From Pseudomonadota bacterium (lineage in GTDB: Bacteria > Pseudomonadota > Alphaproteobacteria > Rhizobiales > Xanthobacteraceae), in the NCBI GenBank assembly GCA_023388935.1, contig JAEWFG010000073.1, forward strand, positions 1 to 30,819: a stretch of DNA of 30,819 nucleotides, written 5' to 3'. The notes beneath the pieces were generated by a model. That model saw only the letters and a list, made by a program, of their open reading frames with translations. It was not told the origin of the DNA and made no database searches. A program made the position numbers and the translations under genes. Every line of letters begins with the position of its first letter. Position 1 is the first letter of the stretch. Below are positions 17,930 through 26,896 of this stretch, one piece after another.

Positions 17930-19452
17930 GTTAGCGCGAAGCAGAGGCCGTTCAGGCCTTGAAGTGCCAGGGCATGAGAGCATCGATCTGAGAGATCGGC
18001 CAGCCCTGCGCGATCCGTTCGAGGGTTTGCGTCAGCCAGGCGTGTGGATCGACGTCATTCATCTTCGCTGTCTGGAGAAGCGTGGCGATAGCCGCCCATG
18101 TCCGGCCGCCCGCGAAGAGCGCATTTTTTCTTGTGATGATTTGCGGCCGGATTGCCCGCTCGACGATATTGGAGTCGATCTCGATGCGGCCGTCGCTTAG
18201 AAAGCGCTCGAGGGCGACGCGTCTGGATCCGGCATAACGGATCGCCTCGGCAAGCTTGGATTTGCCCGACAGGCGTGGCAGCTCATTGTCCCACAGATCG
18301 AACAGCGCTGCGACGATGGGGGCGGACCTTTCCTGGCGCGCTTTCACCCGCGTCTCAAGATCCTTGCCGCGGATGTCAGCCTCGATCTCCCACAGCCCGG
18401 GCCTCGTGGTGACCGTCTGGGTCGCCAGGCGCGAGCTCTCGTTGACGTGAAGCTCGTAGAACCGTCTCCTGACGTGGGCACAGCACGCTGCCGGCGTCAC
18501 GCCCTCATTGGCACCTGCTGACCTGGTGAGCCGATCGTAGGCGGCATAGCCGTCGACTTGCAGGATGCCGGTAAAGCCCGCCTGATGTCGCTCGACGCAT
18601 TCACCGCCGCGGCTGTCCTCGAAGCGATAAGCGACCATCGGTGGACCGATGCCGCCAAATGGGCGATCGTCGCGCGCACAGGCCCACAGCCAGGCCTTTT
18701 GCGTCTTGCCGGATCAGGGAGCGAGCGTTGGCAGGGTCGTCTCGTCGGCGAAGATCCGTTCGCCCTGCTTGATCTTCTCCAGCACATAGTCGGCCGGCGG
18801 CTGCAATTCGAAGCCGACCTTGCCCATCCATTGCGCGACCGGTCGAGATCGACGTCGTCACGCGCGTAGATCGCTTCCTGCCGGTAGAGCGGCAGCCCGT
18901 CGGCGTATTTGGCCACCGCGATCTGGGCTAGAAGCGCTTCGGTTGGAAGGCCGCGCTCGATCAGATGGACGGGTGGCGGCGCCTGAAGCACGCCATCGCG
19001 GTTGCGGTAGACGTATTTCGGGCGGCGCGTCACGATCACGCAGAACTTCGCCGGCGTCACGTCCAGCCGCCTCGACACATCCTCGCCGATCAGGACCTTC
19101 TCCAGCCCTTCGCAACCAGGGCGCACCTCGGGCTCGACGACGATCTCGACCCGCTCCACATGCGCGCCGAACTCCTTGCGCGGCCGCGGCGCGCGGTTCG
19201 GCTTGTCCTGGCCGCCTGCCTTGGCCAGTTCGGCCTCGACTGCCGACATGCCGGTGGCGATCTCGTCAAAGACGAAGGCGATCTGCTCATCGCTCGGCGT
19301 GTCGCTGCGCAAGCGTTCCGAGCGCGCGCCGTAAAGCGTGCGCTCCAACATCTTCACGATCGCCGTCAGCTCCGCGATCCGCGCGTCGGTCGTCTGGTTG
19401 ACCGCGGCAAGATCGGCGAAGCGCTCGATCCGCGGGGCTATGGGGTTCACGC
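17930..19452 (-). mobile_element. Decayed IS66-family element containing only a broken tnpC
   Basis: The element carries one transposase relic and no tnpA or tnpB. The right end is probably GTTAGCGCG at 17930, just after the transposase stop, similar to the usual IS66 end sequence. The other end seems lost, since the transposase frame meets host-like sequence directly at about 19452. I could not find a matching target-site duplication. Between the two host-gene halves some 30-60 codons seem to be missing, which suggests that a deletion accompanied or followed insertion. Confidence 0.75.
17952..19450 (-). pseudogene. tnpC: IS66 transposase TnpC, N-terminally truncated with a frameshift and an internal stop
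   Basis: Starting near 19450 the frame reads AELTAIVKMLERTLYGARSE, RLDVTPAKFCVIVTRRPKYV and KYADGLPLYRQEAIYARDD, characteristic of IS66 TnpC. Near 18850, after DLDRS, one base is missing. In the next frame AQWMGKVGFELQPPADYVLE and FADETTLPTLAP follow, then a TGA where the family has glycine, then KTQKAWLWA and MVAYRFEDSRGGECVERH. Near the C-terminus NALFAG joins GRTWAAI directly, so about four residues usual in this loop are missing. The C-terminus ALMPWHFKA is normal. The first 30 or so residues of the family are absent. Confidence 0.85.
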
Positions 19453-19861
19453 CTTAAGAACAATCTTCGTGCCGAGCGAGACCAACGTCCGACAGAACCC
19501 CGATGCGCTCGTTCCCCTTCTTGCGAGCTCTCATCGCAGGCTGGGATTATGCCTATAGCAAGCCCGATCAGCTATCTTAGCACTCGGCTCGTTAACTGAC
19601 ACTGGTGCCGATCGCGCTATGCTGAAACGCATATTTGAGCAGCAGCGAGAGTTTCTGCGGCCGGGCGGCGCTCGTTTCGGGGAGACCCTGCGAAACCGTT
19701 GGAACGATCTCTACGCCTTCATGTTGCAGCGGCGTCTTCTCAAGAGGCCGATTGACTTGTCTAGGGCGAAGGATCCAAAGTTGCTGGCTGAAGCCTATCG
19801 CGTCCGGCTCGGTCCAACGAGTCCAGCCGACTATCCGCCGCAAACCAGAGGATTTGCATGA
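19453..19861 (+). pseudogene. ABC-type substrate-binding protein, 3' part
   Basis: Beyond the IS66 relic the binding-protein reading resumes: TIFVPSETNVRQNPDALV, then a shift to FLRALIAGWDYAYSKPDQ (about 19515-19572), then back to LTDTGADRAMLKRIFEQQ and a clean C-terminal stretch including NRWNDLYAFMLQRRLL and PIDLSRAKDPKLLAEAYR. A bound-ligand domain followed by (F)LRA(L)..GW.YA and a C-terminal W/PIDL block is typical of NMT1/THI5-like binding proteins. Its TGA at 19859-19861 overlaps the ATG of the next gene, which suggests that these genes were once translationally coupled. Confidence 0.65.
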
Positions 19862-20142
19862 GTATTCGCGTCTTGTTAGTGGCCGCGGCTTTGGTTGTGC
19901 TTCAAACGAGCGAGGCGGCCGCGGGCTGTTATTGCAAGTGCGTCGAAGGACAAATGCAGCCGGCGTGCACCAATTCTTACGATGTCGCTCCGGTCTGTCC
20001 CGCGACCCCATGTGCGCGACCTTCGATCCCGCATCTGAGTTCACCACCGCTGGCGGGGAGCCGATCCTCCTGTCGCGACCAGCAGGTCTGCGATGCATTT
20101 GGACGCTGCGAATGGAAGGTGGTCTGCAGGAACGACCGCTAG
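19858..20142 (+). CDS. Small secreted protein with ten cysteines
   Basis: A 94-residue protein with a signal peptide (RVLLVAAALVVLQTSEAAAG, cleavage near residue 22) and ten Cys in the mature part at about 24, 26, 28, 37, 47, 52, 72, 78, 84 and 90. The spacing begins CYCKC and ends with C-x5-C-x5-C-x5-C. An even count suggests five disulfides in a compact periplasmic or extracellular fold. Function unknown. The ATG overlaps the stop of the broken binding-protein gene. The frame is intact, in contrast to its broken neighbours. It need not be part of polysaccharide synthesis. Confidence 0.75.
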   Translation: MSIRVLLVAAALVVLQTSEAAAGCYCKCVEGQMQPACTNSYDVAPVCPATPCARPSIPHLSSPPLAGSRSSCRDQQVCDAFGRCEWKVVCRNDR

Positions 20143-20179
20143 CCCGCCTCAAAGCGATAGTTTGGAAAGAACAAGCTGC

Positions 20180-20921
20180 CTATTCGACCTGCCACGGCCG
20201 CCATTCGGGCATATTGACGCCAGAGACGCTGACTCCGACACCGGTGCGTCGCAAATCGTTGGCCAGTTGCATCTTGAACTTGAGGTTTACTTCCGCAAGC
20301 GAGCGGAGCAGTGCCTCGTGAATCGGCCAGCCGGCCCCCATCAAATTGGCTGCGGCATTACGGATAAAGCCCAACCTGACTAGTGCTGCGAATTCCTTCA
20401 CTAGGAGCCGGCAAAGGATATATGATAAGGGCATATTTATTGCGGCGGAGCGCGATCCACCCTTCATATGGGCCAAGCTCATATGACTTCGACAGATAGC
20501 TGATCAGTTCGTCACTGAATCCATGCTGCATGCCGTCCAACCAGGACAGTGCCAACCAGAGGAACGGATCAGCCGGCACGCAGCTCAATGATCTTCTAAT
20601 CATCGCACCGGCAGCAGCAGCTTCTTGCCTGACCTGATCGGGGTCGGAGGCGTCCATCGCGATCTGGAGCATCCGGCCTCTGATGATCGCCGCGTCGTGC
20701 ATTGCTTTCGGCAGGCAGTACTCTGAACGCTTGAGAGCGTTCAAAACAGGAACGGTGCTCTCGAGCACGTCGGGCGACAAATTGTCAGAGCGGATGACGC
20801 GCGAGGCAACGCCATCAAGCGCGGCGTAAGTCCAGACGTCGGGCCGCCCTCGCCTGCCCAGCTGAGCGCGGCCAAGCTGAGACCCAGTAGAGAAACCCGG
20901 GCTAGTCGGCCAGCTTTTCAT
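20180..20921 (-). pseudogene. Secreted helical hypothetical protein, frameshifted
   Basis: The ATG at 20921 lies seven bases after the wzc stop. The main frame reads ALDGVASRVIRSDNLSPDVL, PADPFLWLALSWLDGMQHG and YELGPYEGWIALRRNKYALI, then shifts near 20400 to KEFAALVRLGFIRNAAANLM and ends WPIHEALLRSLAEVNLKFK ... EWRPWQVE at 20180. Near the N-terminus a shifted frame (about 20850-20905) reads LLGLSLAALSWAGEGGP, a good signal peptide core, so two more compensating shifts probably exist there. The helical, repeat-like character recalls proteins found beside Wzc-type genes in rhizobia. The function is unknown. Confidence 0.7.
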
Positions 20922-20927
20922 CGTTCG

Positions 20928-23297
20928 TCAATCAACGTATCCGTATCGATGATAGTAACTCCTGCCACGATAGGAGTCATACCGATTAAGGACGTCGACA
21001 TTGGCCTTGTTGAGCACCGAACCAATGATCTGATCGTGCAGCATTGGCGCGTCCCTCAGGGACTGTACGATGGTGTCGCGATCGGTGCGCCCCCATTCGA
21101 TGACGAGCACGTATGCGTCAATCAGCCGCGACGTCGAACGGACATCGATAACGGGCGTGAGCGGCGAGAGATCGACCACGATCCAATCGAATCTGTCTCG
21201 GAGCGCATCGATCGTCTTGGCCATTGCCGAAGATGACAGGAACTCGGAGGATTGTGCCACCCGGGACGGAACGACCGTCGGCAGGAACGCAAGCTGAGTG
21301 TCCGGATCGCGCAGGATTGCAGAATCGAGATCAGCCTTCCCCTGCACAACATCGAACAGCCCCTCCGTTGCCGTGGGCGCAAGCGATTTGGTGAGTGACG
21401 GATTACGGATGTCTGCATCGACCAAGACAACCTTGTTGCCCGCAAGTGCCAGGAGCTGCGCAAGAGAAGCACTTATGGTTGTCTTACCCTCGTTCGGCAA
21501 CGCTGAGGTAAAGCCAATCACCTTTGCCTTATGATTCACAAAAGCGATATCCGCAGCAACCTTGATGGATCTCACGGCTTCCGTGAAACGCGAGAACGGA
21601 GAATCCTGAACAAAACGCATCACATCGTCGGTGACGGTCAGAGCGCCGCGCTCTGCAGCTGGCGCGGGCGACCCAGCCGCGCCCCTTCGGCCGTCGCGGC
21701 CTTTTCTTCCGCCGAGCGGCCTGATGGATGCTCGTGCAATTCGCGCGAGAAGCGAGGCCAATCGAGGACGGTCTCTCCCGCCTATCCTTGGGGCCACGGC
21801 GAGACAACTTACTCCCAGCAACGCTTCCGCGTCATTGCGCGTACGGATCACCTGATCGAGTGCGTCGCGAGTCCAACCAACCGCGAAACCTAGCATCGCC
21901 CCCCCTAAAATGGCGCCCAGCACGATGAGCAGCGTCTTGGGATCGCTGGGCTTCAGCGGAGGCAAGGCGTCCGAGACCAGACGGGCATCCGTCATCGGAA
22001 AGGATTGCTGCTGGACTGACAACATGTAGAGCTGAAGGAAGTTATCCGCCACCGCACGAGCGCTCTGCGCGCTGCTGTCGAGGTCACGCAGTACGATCTG
22101 CGCCTGGTTCGTGTTGTTCGACTGATCAATGGTCGATTTGAGGCTGGATTGAACGGATGCTTCGCGTGCCTTCGCAATCTCGAGATCGCTCTTGTAGGAT
22201 TGGCCAATTCTGCGCAATTCGTCCGTGATCGACTTGCGGATCTCCCGCATCTGGTTGCGAATGTTGACAACAGCCAAGTGCTGAGGACCGTATCGCTTGG
22301 ACCAGTCGGCCTCGCGCGCAGCCAAATCGAGATATTGCTGCCGCAGGCGCGTGATGACGTCGTTCCTCAAGGAATCGGTTACCGTCGCTATGTCCTTGAA
22401 GAGATCGTTCACGTCACGATCCTCGTCCTTGAGAATCGACGTCAGCCGATCATAGCGCGCCTGCGCTTCCGCTGTCTGGGCACGGGCAATTGTCAGCGCG
22501 CTATTCGTTTCGGCGAGTTGCTGTTCGTTGAGCAGCCGGCCGCCAGTATCCACAATGTTGTTTTTCGCCTTGTAGTCGGCGACGGCGCGATCGGCGGCGG
22601 ATGCTTGCGCACGCAGCTCCTTGAGACGGTCCTGCAGCCACGTCGCCGCACGCTTTGAAGCCTGGTATTTGGCCTCGAGCCCATCAACAAAATACGCCTC
22701 GGCAATCGCGTTAGCGATGTCGGCCGAGAGTTTTGGATCTCTCGACTTGTAGGAGACCTCGATCAAATAGCTCAACGCCTTGCGCTTGACTTTCAAGTGG
22801 CGTTGCAATTCCATCAAGACGATCCTCGGCAAGGATTGCTCGGTCGGGGGCGTACTATCAAAGAACAGATCCATCACCGATCCCAACCAGCTCTTCTCGT
22901 TGCTGACAAATTCGGGATTGTGAATCAGGTCGAGGTCCTTGACGACGGCGAGCCCGACCTTATCGGACTTCAGGATTTCGACCTGGCTGTCGACCGTGGC
23001 GGAATCGAGCGGCGTATCGACGCCCATCGGCGAGGACGTCGACTGCTGATTCAGAAGCTGCGTTTTGCGGCTATCGATGATCAGAGCGGCAGTGGCAGTA
23101 TACTTGTTGTCGGCCGTCATGCAGTAGGCGGCCGCGAGCCCAACGATGACGATCACCGTCAGCACCATGTAGGGCCACTGACGGCGGATGAGAGCCCGCA
23201 GCGCGAGGAGAGAATCCTGCGACGTTGCCGTATCTCGCTGAGACTGCTCCGGCGCGGTCGTCGAAGATCGAAGGGCCTTTGGGTCAACCTGAAGCAT
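20928..23297 (-). CDS. Polysaccharide co-polymerase with C-terminal BY-kinase (Wzc/ExoP-like)
   Basis: A 789-residue inner-membrane protein that controls chain length and export in Wzy-dependent polysaccharide assembly. Layout: a cytoplasmic N-terminus, TM1 near 41-60, a periplasmic Wzz domain with a long coiled coil (about 205-400), the proline-rich PPLKPSDPK before TM2 (about 455-475), then a bacterial tyrosine kinase with Walker A SALPNEGKTT (598-607), Walker A' VLVDADIRN (624-632) and Walker B IVVDLSP (706-712). The C-terminal tail carries six tyrosines between 773 and 787 (YDSYRGRSYYHRYGY), the usual autophosphorylation cluster. AGGA precedes the start at 23297. Confidence 0.95.
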   Translation of the reverse strand: MLQVDPKALRSSTTAPEQSQRDTATSQDSLLALRALIRRQWPYMVLTVIVIVGLAAAYCMTADNKYTATAALIIDSRKTQLLNQQSTSSPMGVDTPLDSATVDSQVEILKSDKVGLAVVKDLDLIHNPEFVSNEKSWLGSVMDLFFDSTPPTEQSLPRIVLMELQRHLKVKRKALSYLIEVSYKSRDPKLSADIANAIAEAYFVDGLEAKYQASKRAATWLQDRLKELRAQASAADRAVADYKAKNNIVDTGGRLLNEQQLAETNSALTIARAQTAEAQARYDRLTSILKDEDRDVNDLFKDIATVTDSLRNDVITRLRQQYLDLAAREADWSKRYGPQHLAVVNIRNQMREIRKSITDELRRIGQSYKSDLEIAKAREASVQSSLKSTIDQSNNTNQAQIVLRDLDSSAQSARAVADNFLQLYMLSVQQQSFPMTDARLVSDALPPLKPSDPKTLLIVLGAILGGAMLGFAVGWTRDALDQVIRTRNDAEALLGVSCLAVAPRIGGRDRPRLASLLARIARASIRPLGGRKGRDGRRGAAGSPAPAAERGALTVTDDVMRFVQDSPFSRFTEAVRSIKVAADIAFVNHKAKVIGFTSALPNEGKTTISASLAQLLALAGNKVVLVDADIRNPSLTKSLAPTATEGLFDVVQGKADLDSAILRDPDTQLAFLPTVVPSRVAQSSEFLSSSAMAKTIDALRDRFDWIVVDLSPLTPVIDVRSTSRLIDAYVLVIEWGRTDRDTIVQSLRDAPMLHDQIIGSVLNKANVDVLNRYDSYRGRSYYHRYGYVD

Positions 23298-23383
23298 GAA
23301 TCGTCCTGTTCATCGGTTCAGTACGGCAAAACCAGCGCATCGCCGGCTTGACGTTCCTGTCGCTTCGCAAGTTGAGCGGCCGG

Positions 23384-23463
23384 TTATTTGCTTACGCCGC
23401 TCGACGCCGTCGTGGTTGACGACGTCGACACGGCGCTGATGCCGGACACGCCACCAGACCCAT
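23384..23463 (-). pseudogene. Tiny Ser/Thr/Gly-rich reading frame just upstream of wzc
   Basis: AAGGAG lies eight bases before an ATG at 23463, an excellent initiation site. The ATG frame gives only an Arg-rich 23-residue peptide ending at 23392. One frame over, the same DNA reads SGGVSGISAVSTSSTTTASS and GVSK with a stop at 23384, which looks far more like a real small protein. A single missing base just after the ATG would reconcile the two. It lies about 87 bases before the wzc start and is probably co-transcribed with it. Function unknown; it may be non-coding. Confidence 0.4.
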
Positions 23464-23965
23464 ATTCCGCACTCCTTCGCGTTATTAATTTTATACCATC
23501 ATTTTCAGGATCATATAGCATGTTTTGCGGTGCAAGATGGCAGCCGTGGGGCGAATTATTGCCAATTTAATCTATGCAAAATCACGCTTTTATCAACGCA
23601 TGCGATCCGTCTGAGTGGCCTTCGGCGAAGCGCGAACGGAACGATTGAGCCAGCCCGGCCCCAAAAGGGCAAAGAACACAATCGAAAAACCGCACCGGAT
23701 CGCGCGCTCCTCGCAGCCAGCCAAAGAGGCTCGCGCGCAATGAACGGTCTTTCGGAACGGCAGAACTCGCGACGGCCGGCAGGAGCCGATCGGCAATCGT
23801 CCCCGGCCCGCCGTCTAAATAACCCCGACTGGTGTCTAAGCCGGTTGCCGACAGCCCTTGCTTGGACATATCGGGCCCCGCATCAACCCCGTCCGGGCCT
23901 GCGCATGCGGCGGGGCCGGAGATTAGACGGAATCTGAGCTTCCGGGCGCAAAGGCAAACCCGCCG
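23464..23965. other. Region without a confident gene, upstream of the wzc unit
   Basis: An AT-rich stretch at about 23470-23600 should hold the wzc-unit promoter; TTGCAC and TATGAT occur in suitable order on the minus strand but with too short a spacer to call. From 23600 to 23965 there are only short overlapping frames. One minus-strand frame has a hydrophobic run (CGFSIVFFALLGPGWL), which could be a gene remnant but is not enough to call. Confidence 0.4.
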
Positions 23966-24422
23966 TCATTCTGAATGATTAACGGCGCTGATCAGAACCG
24001 GTTCGACGGGCAAGACCGCCGCAATCGATGCTCGGCTGGAAATCGGCTTGGGATCCTGCCGGGAGATCATCACCCGGACGGTGGAGGTGCCGATATCGTG
24101 GCGCTTCTTGCCAACCACCACGAGGGCAAAGCTGTCGGTGCCTGTGAAGTCGGATCAGGCAAAATACCGGAAGCCAGGTCCGACCAGCACGAGGTGGCCG
24201 CTGTCGGCTTCTCGGCGACGGACACGTTGTAGATCTGCATTGTCGACCAACGCAGGCCCTGGATGCAGTCAGTGCGCGGCGCAATCGTCATCGACTTGCA
24301 TGGTATCGCCAGCAAGGTTGTAGGGTTTGATCTCGCGCAGGCAGGGCGCCGCCGCGAGGACCGCAGACGCCGATGCAAGCGATGGCGAGCGTCCCGACGA
24401 TGGACGCGGCAGTAGGCGTCAT
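23966..24422 (-). pseudogene. Secreted hypothetical protein with several frameshifts
   Basis: Four frames, read in turn, give one coherent protein of about 150 residues. From the ATG at 24422: TPTAASIVGTLAIACIGVCG, a signal peptide. Then LREIKPYNLAGDTMQVDDDC, then DCIQGLRWSTMQIYNVSVAE and TSCWSDLASGILPDPTS, then DSFALVVVGKKRHDIGTSTV and PVLISAVNHSE with a TGA at 23966. The pieces join without large gaps, so the breaks are small indels near 24345, 24275 and 24135. Function not recognised; it has several cysteines and was probably periplasmic. The minus-strand position suggests a past link to the genes upstream of wzc. Confidence 0.65.
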
Positions 24423-24629
24423 GATGCTCCCCAAAACCGATGTTCGTTGCTGACGATGAGCCGTGAGCCTGAAGGTTTGGAAAGGAAGGCACGCCCGGTC
24501 GAGCAGGTGGTTAAATCCCCACTAACGCCGTGCGATGGCCACGACCAATCTGGCCTCCCCGGAGCCCGACCTGTTAGGGTCGCGGTCGCGCGATCGGCTC
24601 GTTCTTGAAAGGCGGGAGGGAATAGCGAA

Positions 24630-24970
24630 AGGGAAGATCAGTGCCGCGCTCGCGGCGCTCGTAACGGTGACCATGGATGCTTCTACGAAGCGCGATTGGC
24701 AGCCATAGCGCGGCGATCGCAAGGAAGTGAATGCATTTTTCATATGTGGCCTACCCCTACAAGTGACTGGAGCGGGCTGTCCCGCGCGTGCACGAATGGC
24801 GGGTGGGCCCCAGACGGACGTCCTCCGTCGCCCTCACCGCCCCGGGACCCGCCCATCCGGGGCGGCAGCGCCAAGGGATCGGGACGCGAGCAAACCGCTT
24901 GTTCCAGCAGATGGGTGGCCAGCAACGGCAGAGGGACGATAGTGCCGGCAAGTGGCGGCGCTGACTTCCA
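24630..24970 (+). pseudogene. Relic of a small secreted two-cysteine protein
   Basis: Fragments of a family seen again at 28245-28810. KISAALAALVTVT at 24636 resembles a signal peptide core. Around 24711-24760 the frame reads AIARK-stop-MHFSYVAYPYK, where the copy at 28501-28810 has EIARNCMHFSYIAYPYK, so a cysteine codon has become TGA. At about 24866 GSAKGSGREQ appears, with VASNGR further on, matching the copy at 28245-28516 (SAKGSGRD, VANNGK). Frames differ between the pieces. The gene is certainly broken. Confidence 0.5.
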
Positions 24971-24994
24971 TCAGAAATTAGAGGGATCAGCCGC

Positions 24995-25213
24995 TTACTG
25001 CTCCTTAGGCGGCGTACGCTCCAGCACGTTGCCCTTACTCATGCAGCCCCTGAAGTAGGACTGCCCGTCGCCGTTCAACTTGACCCAGCCACCTGGACAA
25101 CGCCTGCAAAAAGAGAACGGGGAAAGGAATGCCGAAGCGACATGATTAATGATGGTTATCGCGGCTCCTTTAGGAACTGTGGTGCTCAGACGTTCGCCGG
25201 CGGTTCGATGCAC
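24995..25213 (-). pseudogene. Relic of a small secreted two-cysteine protein
   Basis: A 72-codon frame. The C-terminal half, GGWVKLNGDGQSYFRGCMSK, matches the copy at 28501-28810 (VKMSGDCQSY, FRNCMTK) closely. The N-terminal half does not look like the signal peptide and first cysteine region of that family, so the start of this copy has probably been altered or replaced. It may still be expressed as a shorter protein, but decay is more likely. Confidence 0.5.
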
Positions 25214-25386
25214 CCGCAGCCGCCGGCTTCGGATGATCAGGGGAAGGGAAATCCCAACATGGCGTCTTTCGAGAGGCTCTGCTACCCCGGCGCCTCGGTC
25301 ATTGTCTATGCTTTACCAAAGCTTGGCTCAGCAGTTCATCCCGACGCTCACTTCGGACGAGCCGCCCGGAGGTCCGATCAGGCTCG

Positions 25387-26283
25387 CTACTTCAGGCGGC
25401 GCGCCGCGGACCAGAGAAGCGGCGGCGTCAACATTTTGGCCACCGCCATGAGCTTGTTTAGGCGATTTGGCGACAGATAGGTCGAGCCAGTTTCGTGTTC
25501 ACTTGGCCCACCCCCAAAGGGACTAGTGTAGTAGTACGTGGCAACCGATCGCCGGGTCTGGCCCTCGGGTATCGACAGCGGAGTTGGATGGCCGTGATAG
25601 CTAGCGCGGCCATGCAGCATCAACACCGAGCGGCCAAACTCCGGCTGAATGCTGACTTCACATCGCTCGCGCTCTCCGCCCCAAAGCTCCAGCGCCCCAT
25701 TCCACTCGGGACGCCAATCCTTGTTGAGATAAGTGATAAAAACCATCTCGTTCCGTAGGCCAAGGATTCGGTGATAGTCAAAGTCGCGGTGAACAGCAAA
25801 GTACCCGCCCGTTCTGCTTTCGTGCAGTCCGCCGCTAAACAGCTTGGGATCGGTCAATAGATACGGCACGTCTGTGATCGAAGAAATCCATTCCGTAAAC
25901 CAACCCGAATTGGTGACATCGAAATAGAGCTGAGACGCTGGGGGTAGTTTAACACTTATCGGCGAACGGTATGTGTTCTGGCCCGGATCTCTGTGCGAGT
26001 CCCAATTCGTTTCGGCAACCGCATCGAACTCCTTGCGGACTAAATCCAGTAGAGCAGGGTTAAAGACTCCCTCGAGCACCAAGTGAGGAAAAGGCCGAGC
26101 GCGCAATAACTTTTCTTTGCAAGCTGCGCGCGCGGGAGCCGCGAACAGCTTAGGGTCAACCAGCTGGTCTAAGGGCAAATCGACTCCATGGATGCGCACC
26201 GAGTCCAGATAGTTTTGCGCGGCGGTTTCCATTCGAGCGACCCTTTTGGCATTTAATAAGTTTTCAAAATTTAAGTTGGCCAT
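25387..26283 (-). CDS. 2-oxoglutarate/Fe(II)-dependent oxygenase-like protein
   Basis: A 298-residue cytosolic protein of the prolyl-4-hydroxylase-like superfamily. The iron ligands are visible as HxD in VHRDFDYH (His165, Asp167) and a distal His near 230 in ASYHGHP, followed by an Arg pair (RRSVATYYY, about 244-245) for 2-oxoglutarate. Between them FITYLNKDWRPEWNGALELW is the typical strand before the distal histidine. N-terminal RPFPHLVLEGVF is also typical. Such proteins occur near polysaccharide genes and may hydroxylate a sugar or protein; the substrate is unknown. The gene is intact and stands alone among relics. Confidence 0.85.
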   Translation of the reverse strand: MANLNFENLLNAKRVARMETAAQNYLDSVRIHGVDLPLDQLVDPKLFAAPARAACKEKLLRARPFPHLVLEGVFNPALLDLVRKEFDAVAETNWDSHRDPGQNTYRSPISVKLPPASQLYFDVTNSGWFTEWISSITDVPYLLTDPKLFSGGLHESRTGGYFAVHRDFDYHRILGLRNEMVFITYLNKDWRPEWNGALELWGGERERCEVSIQPEFGRSVLMLHGRASYHGHPTPLSIPEGQTRRSVATYYYTSPFGGGPSEHETGSTYLSPNRLNKLMAVAKMLTPPLLWSAARRLK

Positions 26284-26896
26284 ACTAAATCACTTTTTGC
26301 AAGATCCAAGTGCGCCAGCCGGCCTCATGGTCGTTAATACAAGGGATGAGTTTCGCTGGTTCGGTTGCAAGTCGATCTGGCGGCCGCCCAAGGAGCCGCT
26401 CCGAAAGAGAGGTAAAGCCCATCTCGCCTTCGTCGGCGAACACCCCTGCCTTGTTGCCGGGCTCATCGGATGTCACCACCTGGGTTTGCCCAGCCGAGAG
26501 CCTTGCGCTGTAAGACCGGCGACGAATTCACGGTGCTTCTGTGCCCCCGCATCATCAGGCGCTGCACGACACGGTAACGAATGGCGTGGTGGGCGATGTG
26601 CAGATCACGCCGCTGCCCGTTGCGAGCGAGGTGTGGGAGGCGAGCCAAATCCACACGATGGCAAATGTCTCCGATGCGAGGGGCGCCGCTGCGGAGCTCA
26701 CGAACGAGGCCCACTCGCGATGAATGGTCCCCTCAGAACCAATCTGATAGCTATGCGACGGCGCGCTGCTGGCCTCGTTCTGAAGAATGAACTCACTAGA
26801 CGACCGATTCCGTGAACCCGGCATCCGCGGAACTGGAAGCGTGTTTGTGGATTCCTCGTTTGAGTTTGTCTGAACGAGGATTGGTATCATGGCAAC
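26284..26896. other. Region of about 610 bases without a confident gene
   Basis: A plus-strand frame can be read through 26310-26723 with one TAA at 26511, and longer frames exist on both strands, but none gives a protein I recognise. An inverted repeat of TCCTCGTT at 26853-26860 and AACGAGGA at 26873-26880 lies just before the IS630 fragment and could be part of its end. The rest may be remains of a lost gene. Confidence 0.4.

Noticed and set aside
18965..19558. A 197-codon plus-strand frame over the IS66 relic
   Set aside because: Most is antisense to tnpC. Only the last 35 codons are meaningful, and they belong to the substrate-binding protein, where they are annotated.
23582..23869. A 95-codon minus-strand frame upstream of wzc
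   Set aside because: No ribosome binding site or recognisable content; a hydrophobic run in a neighbouring frame is too short to call.
26246..26815. A 189-codon plus-strand frame, and a GDEFTVLL stretch at about 26515 in another frame that recalls GGDEF enzymes
   Set aside because: The GGDEF-like residues are too few and followed by a stop, with no flanking domain sequence. The 189-codon frame has no features I recognise.
26853..26880. Inverted repeat with eight-base arms, considered as an IS end or CRISPR-like unit
   Set aside because: It occurs once, so there is no array. It could be part of the IS630 end, but without the other end this cannot be tested.
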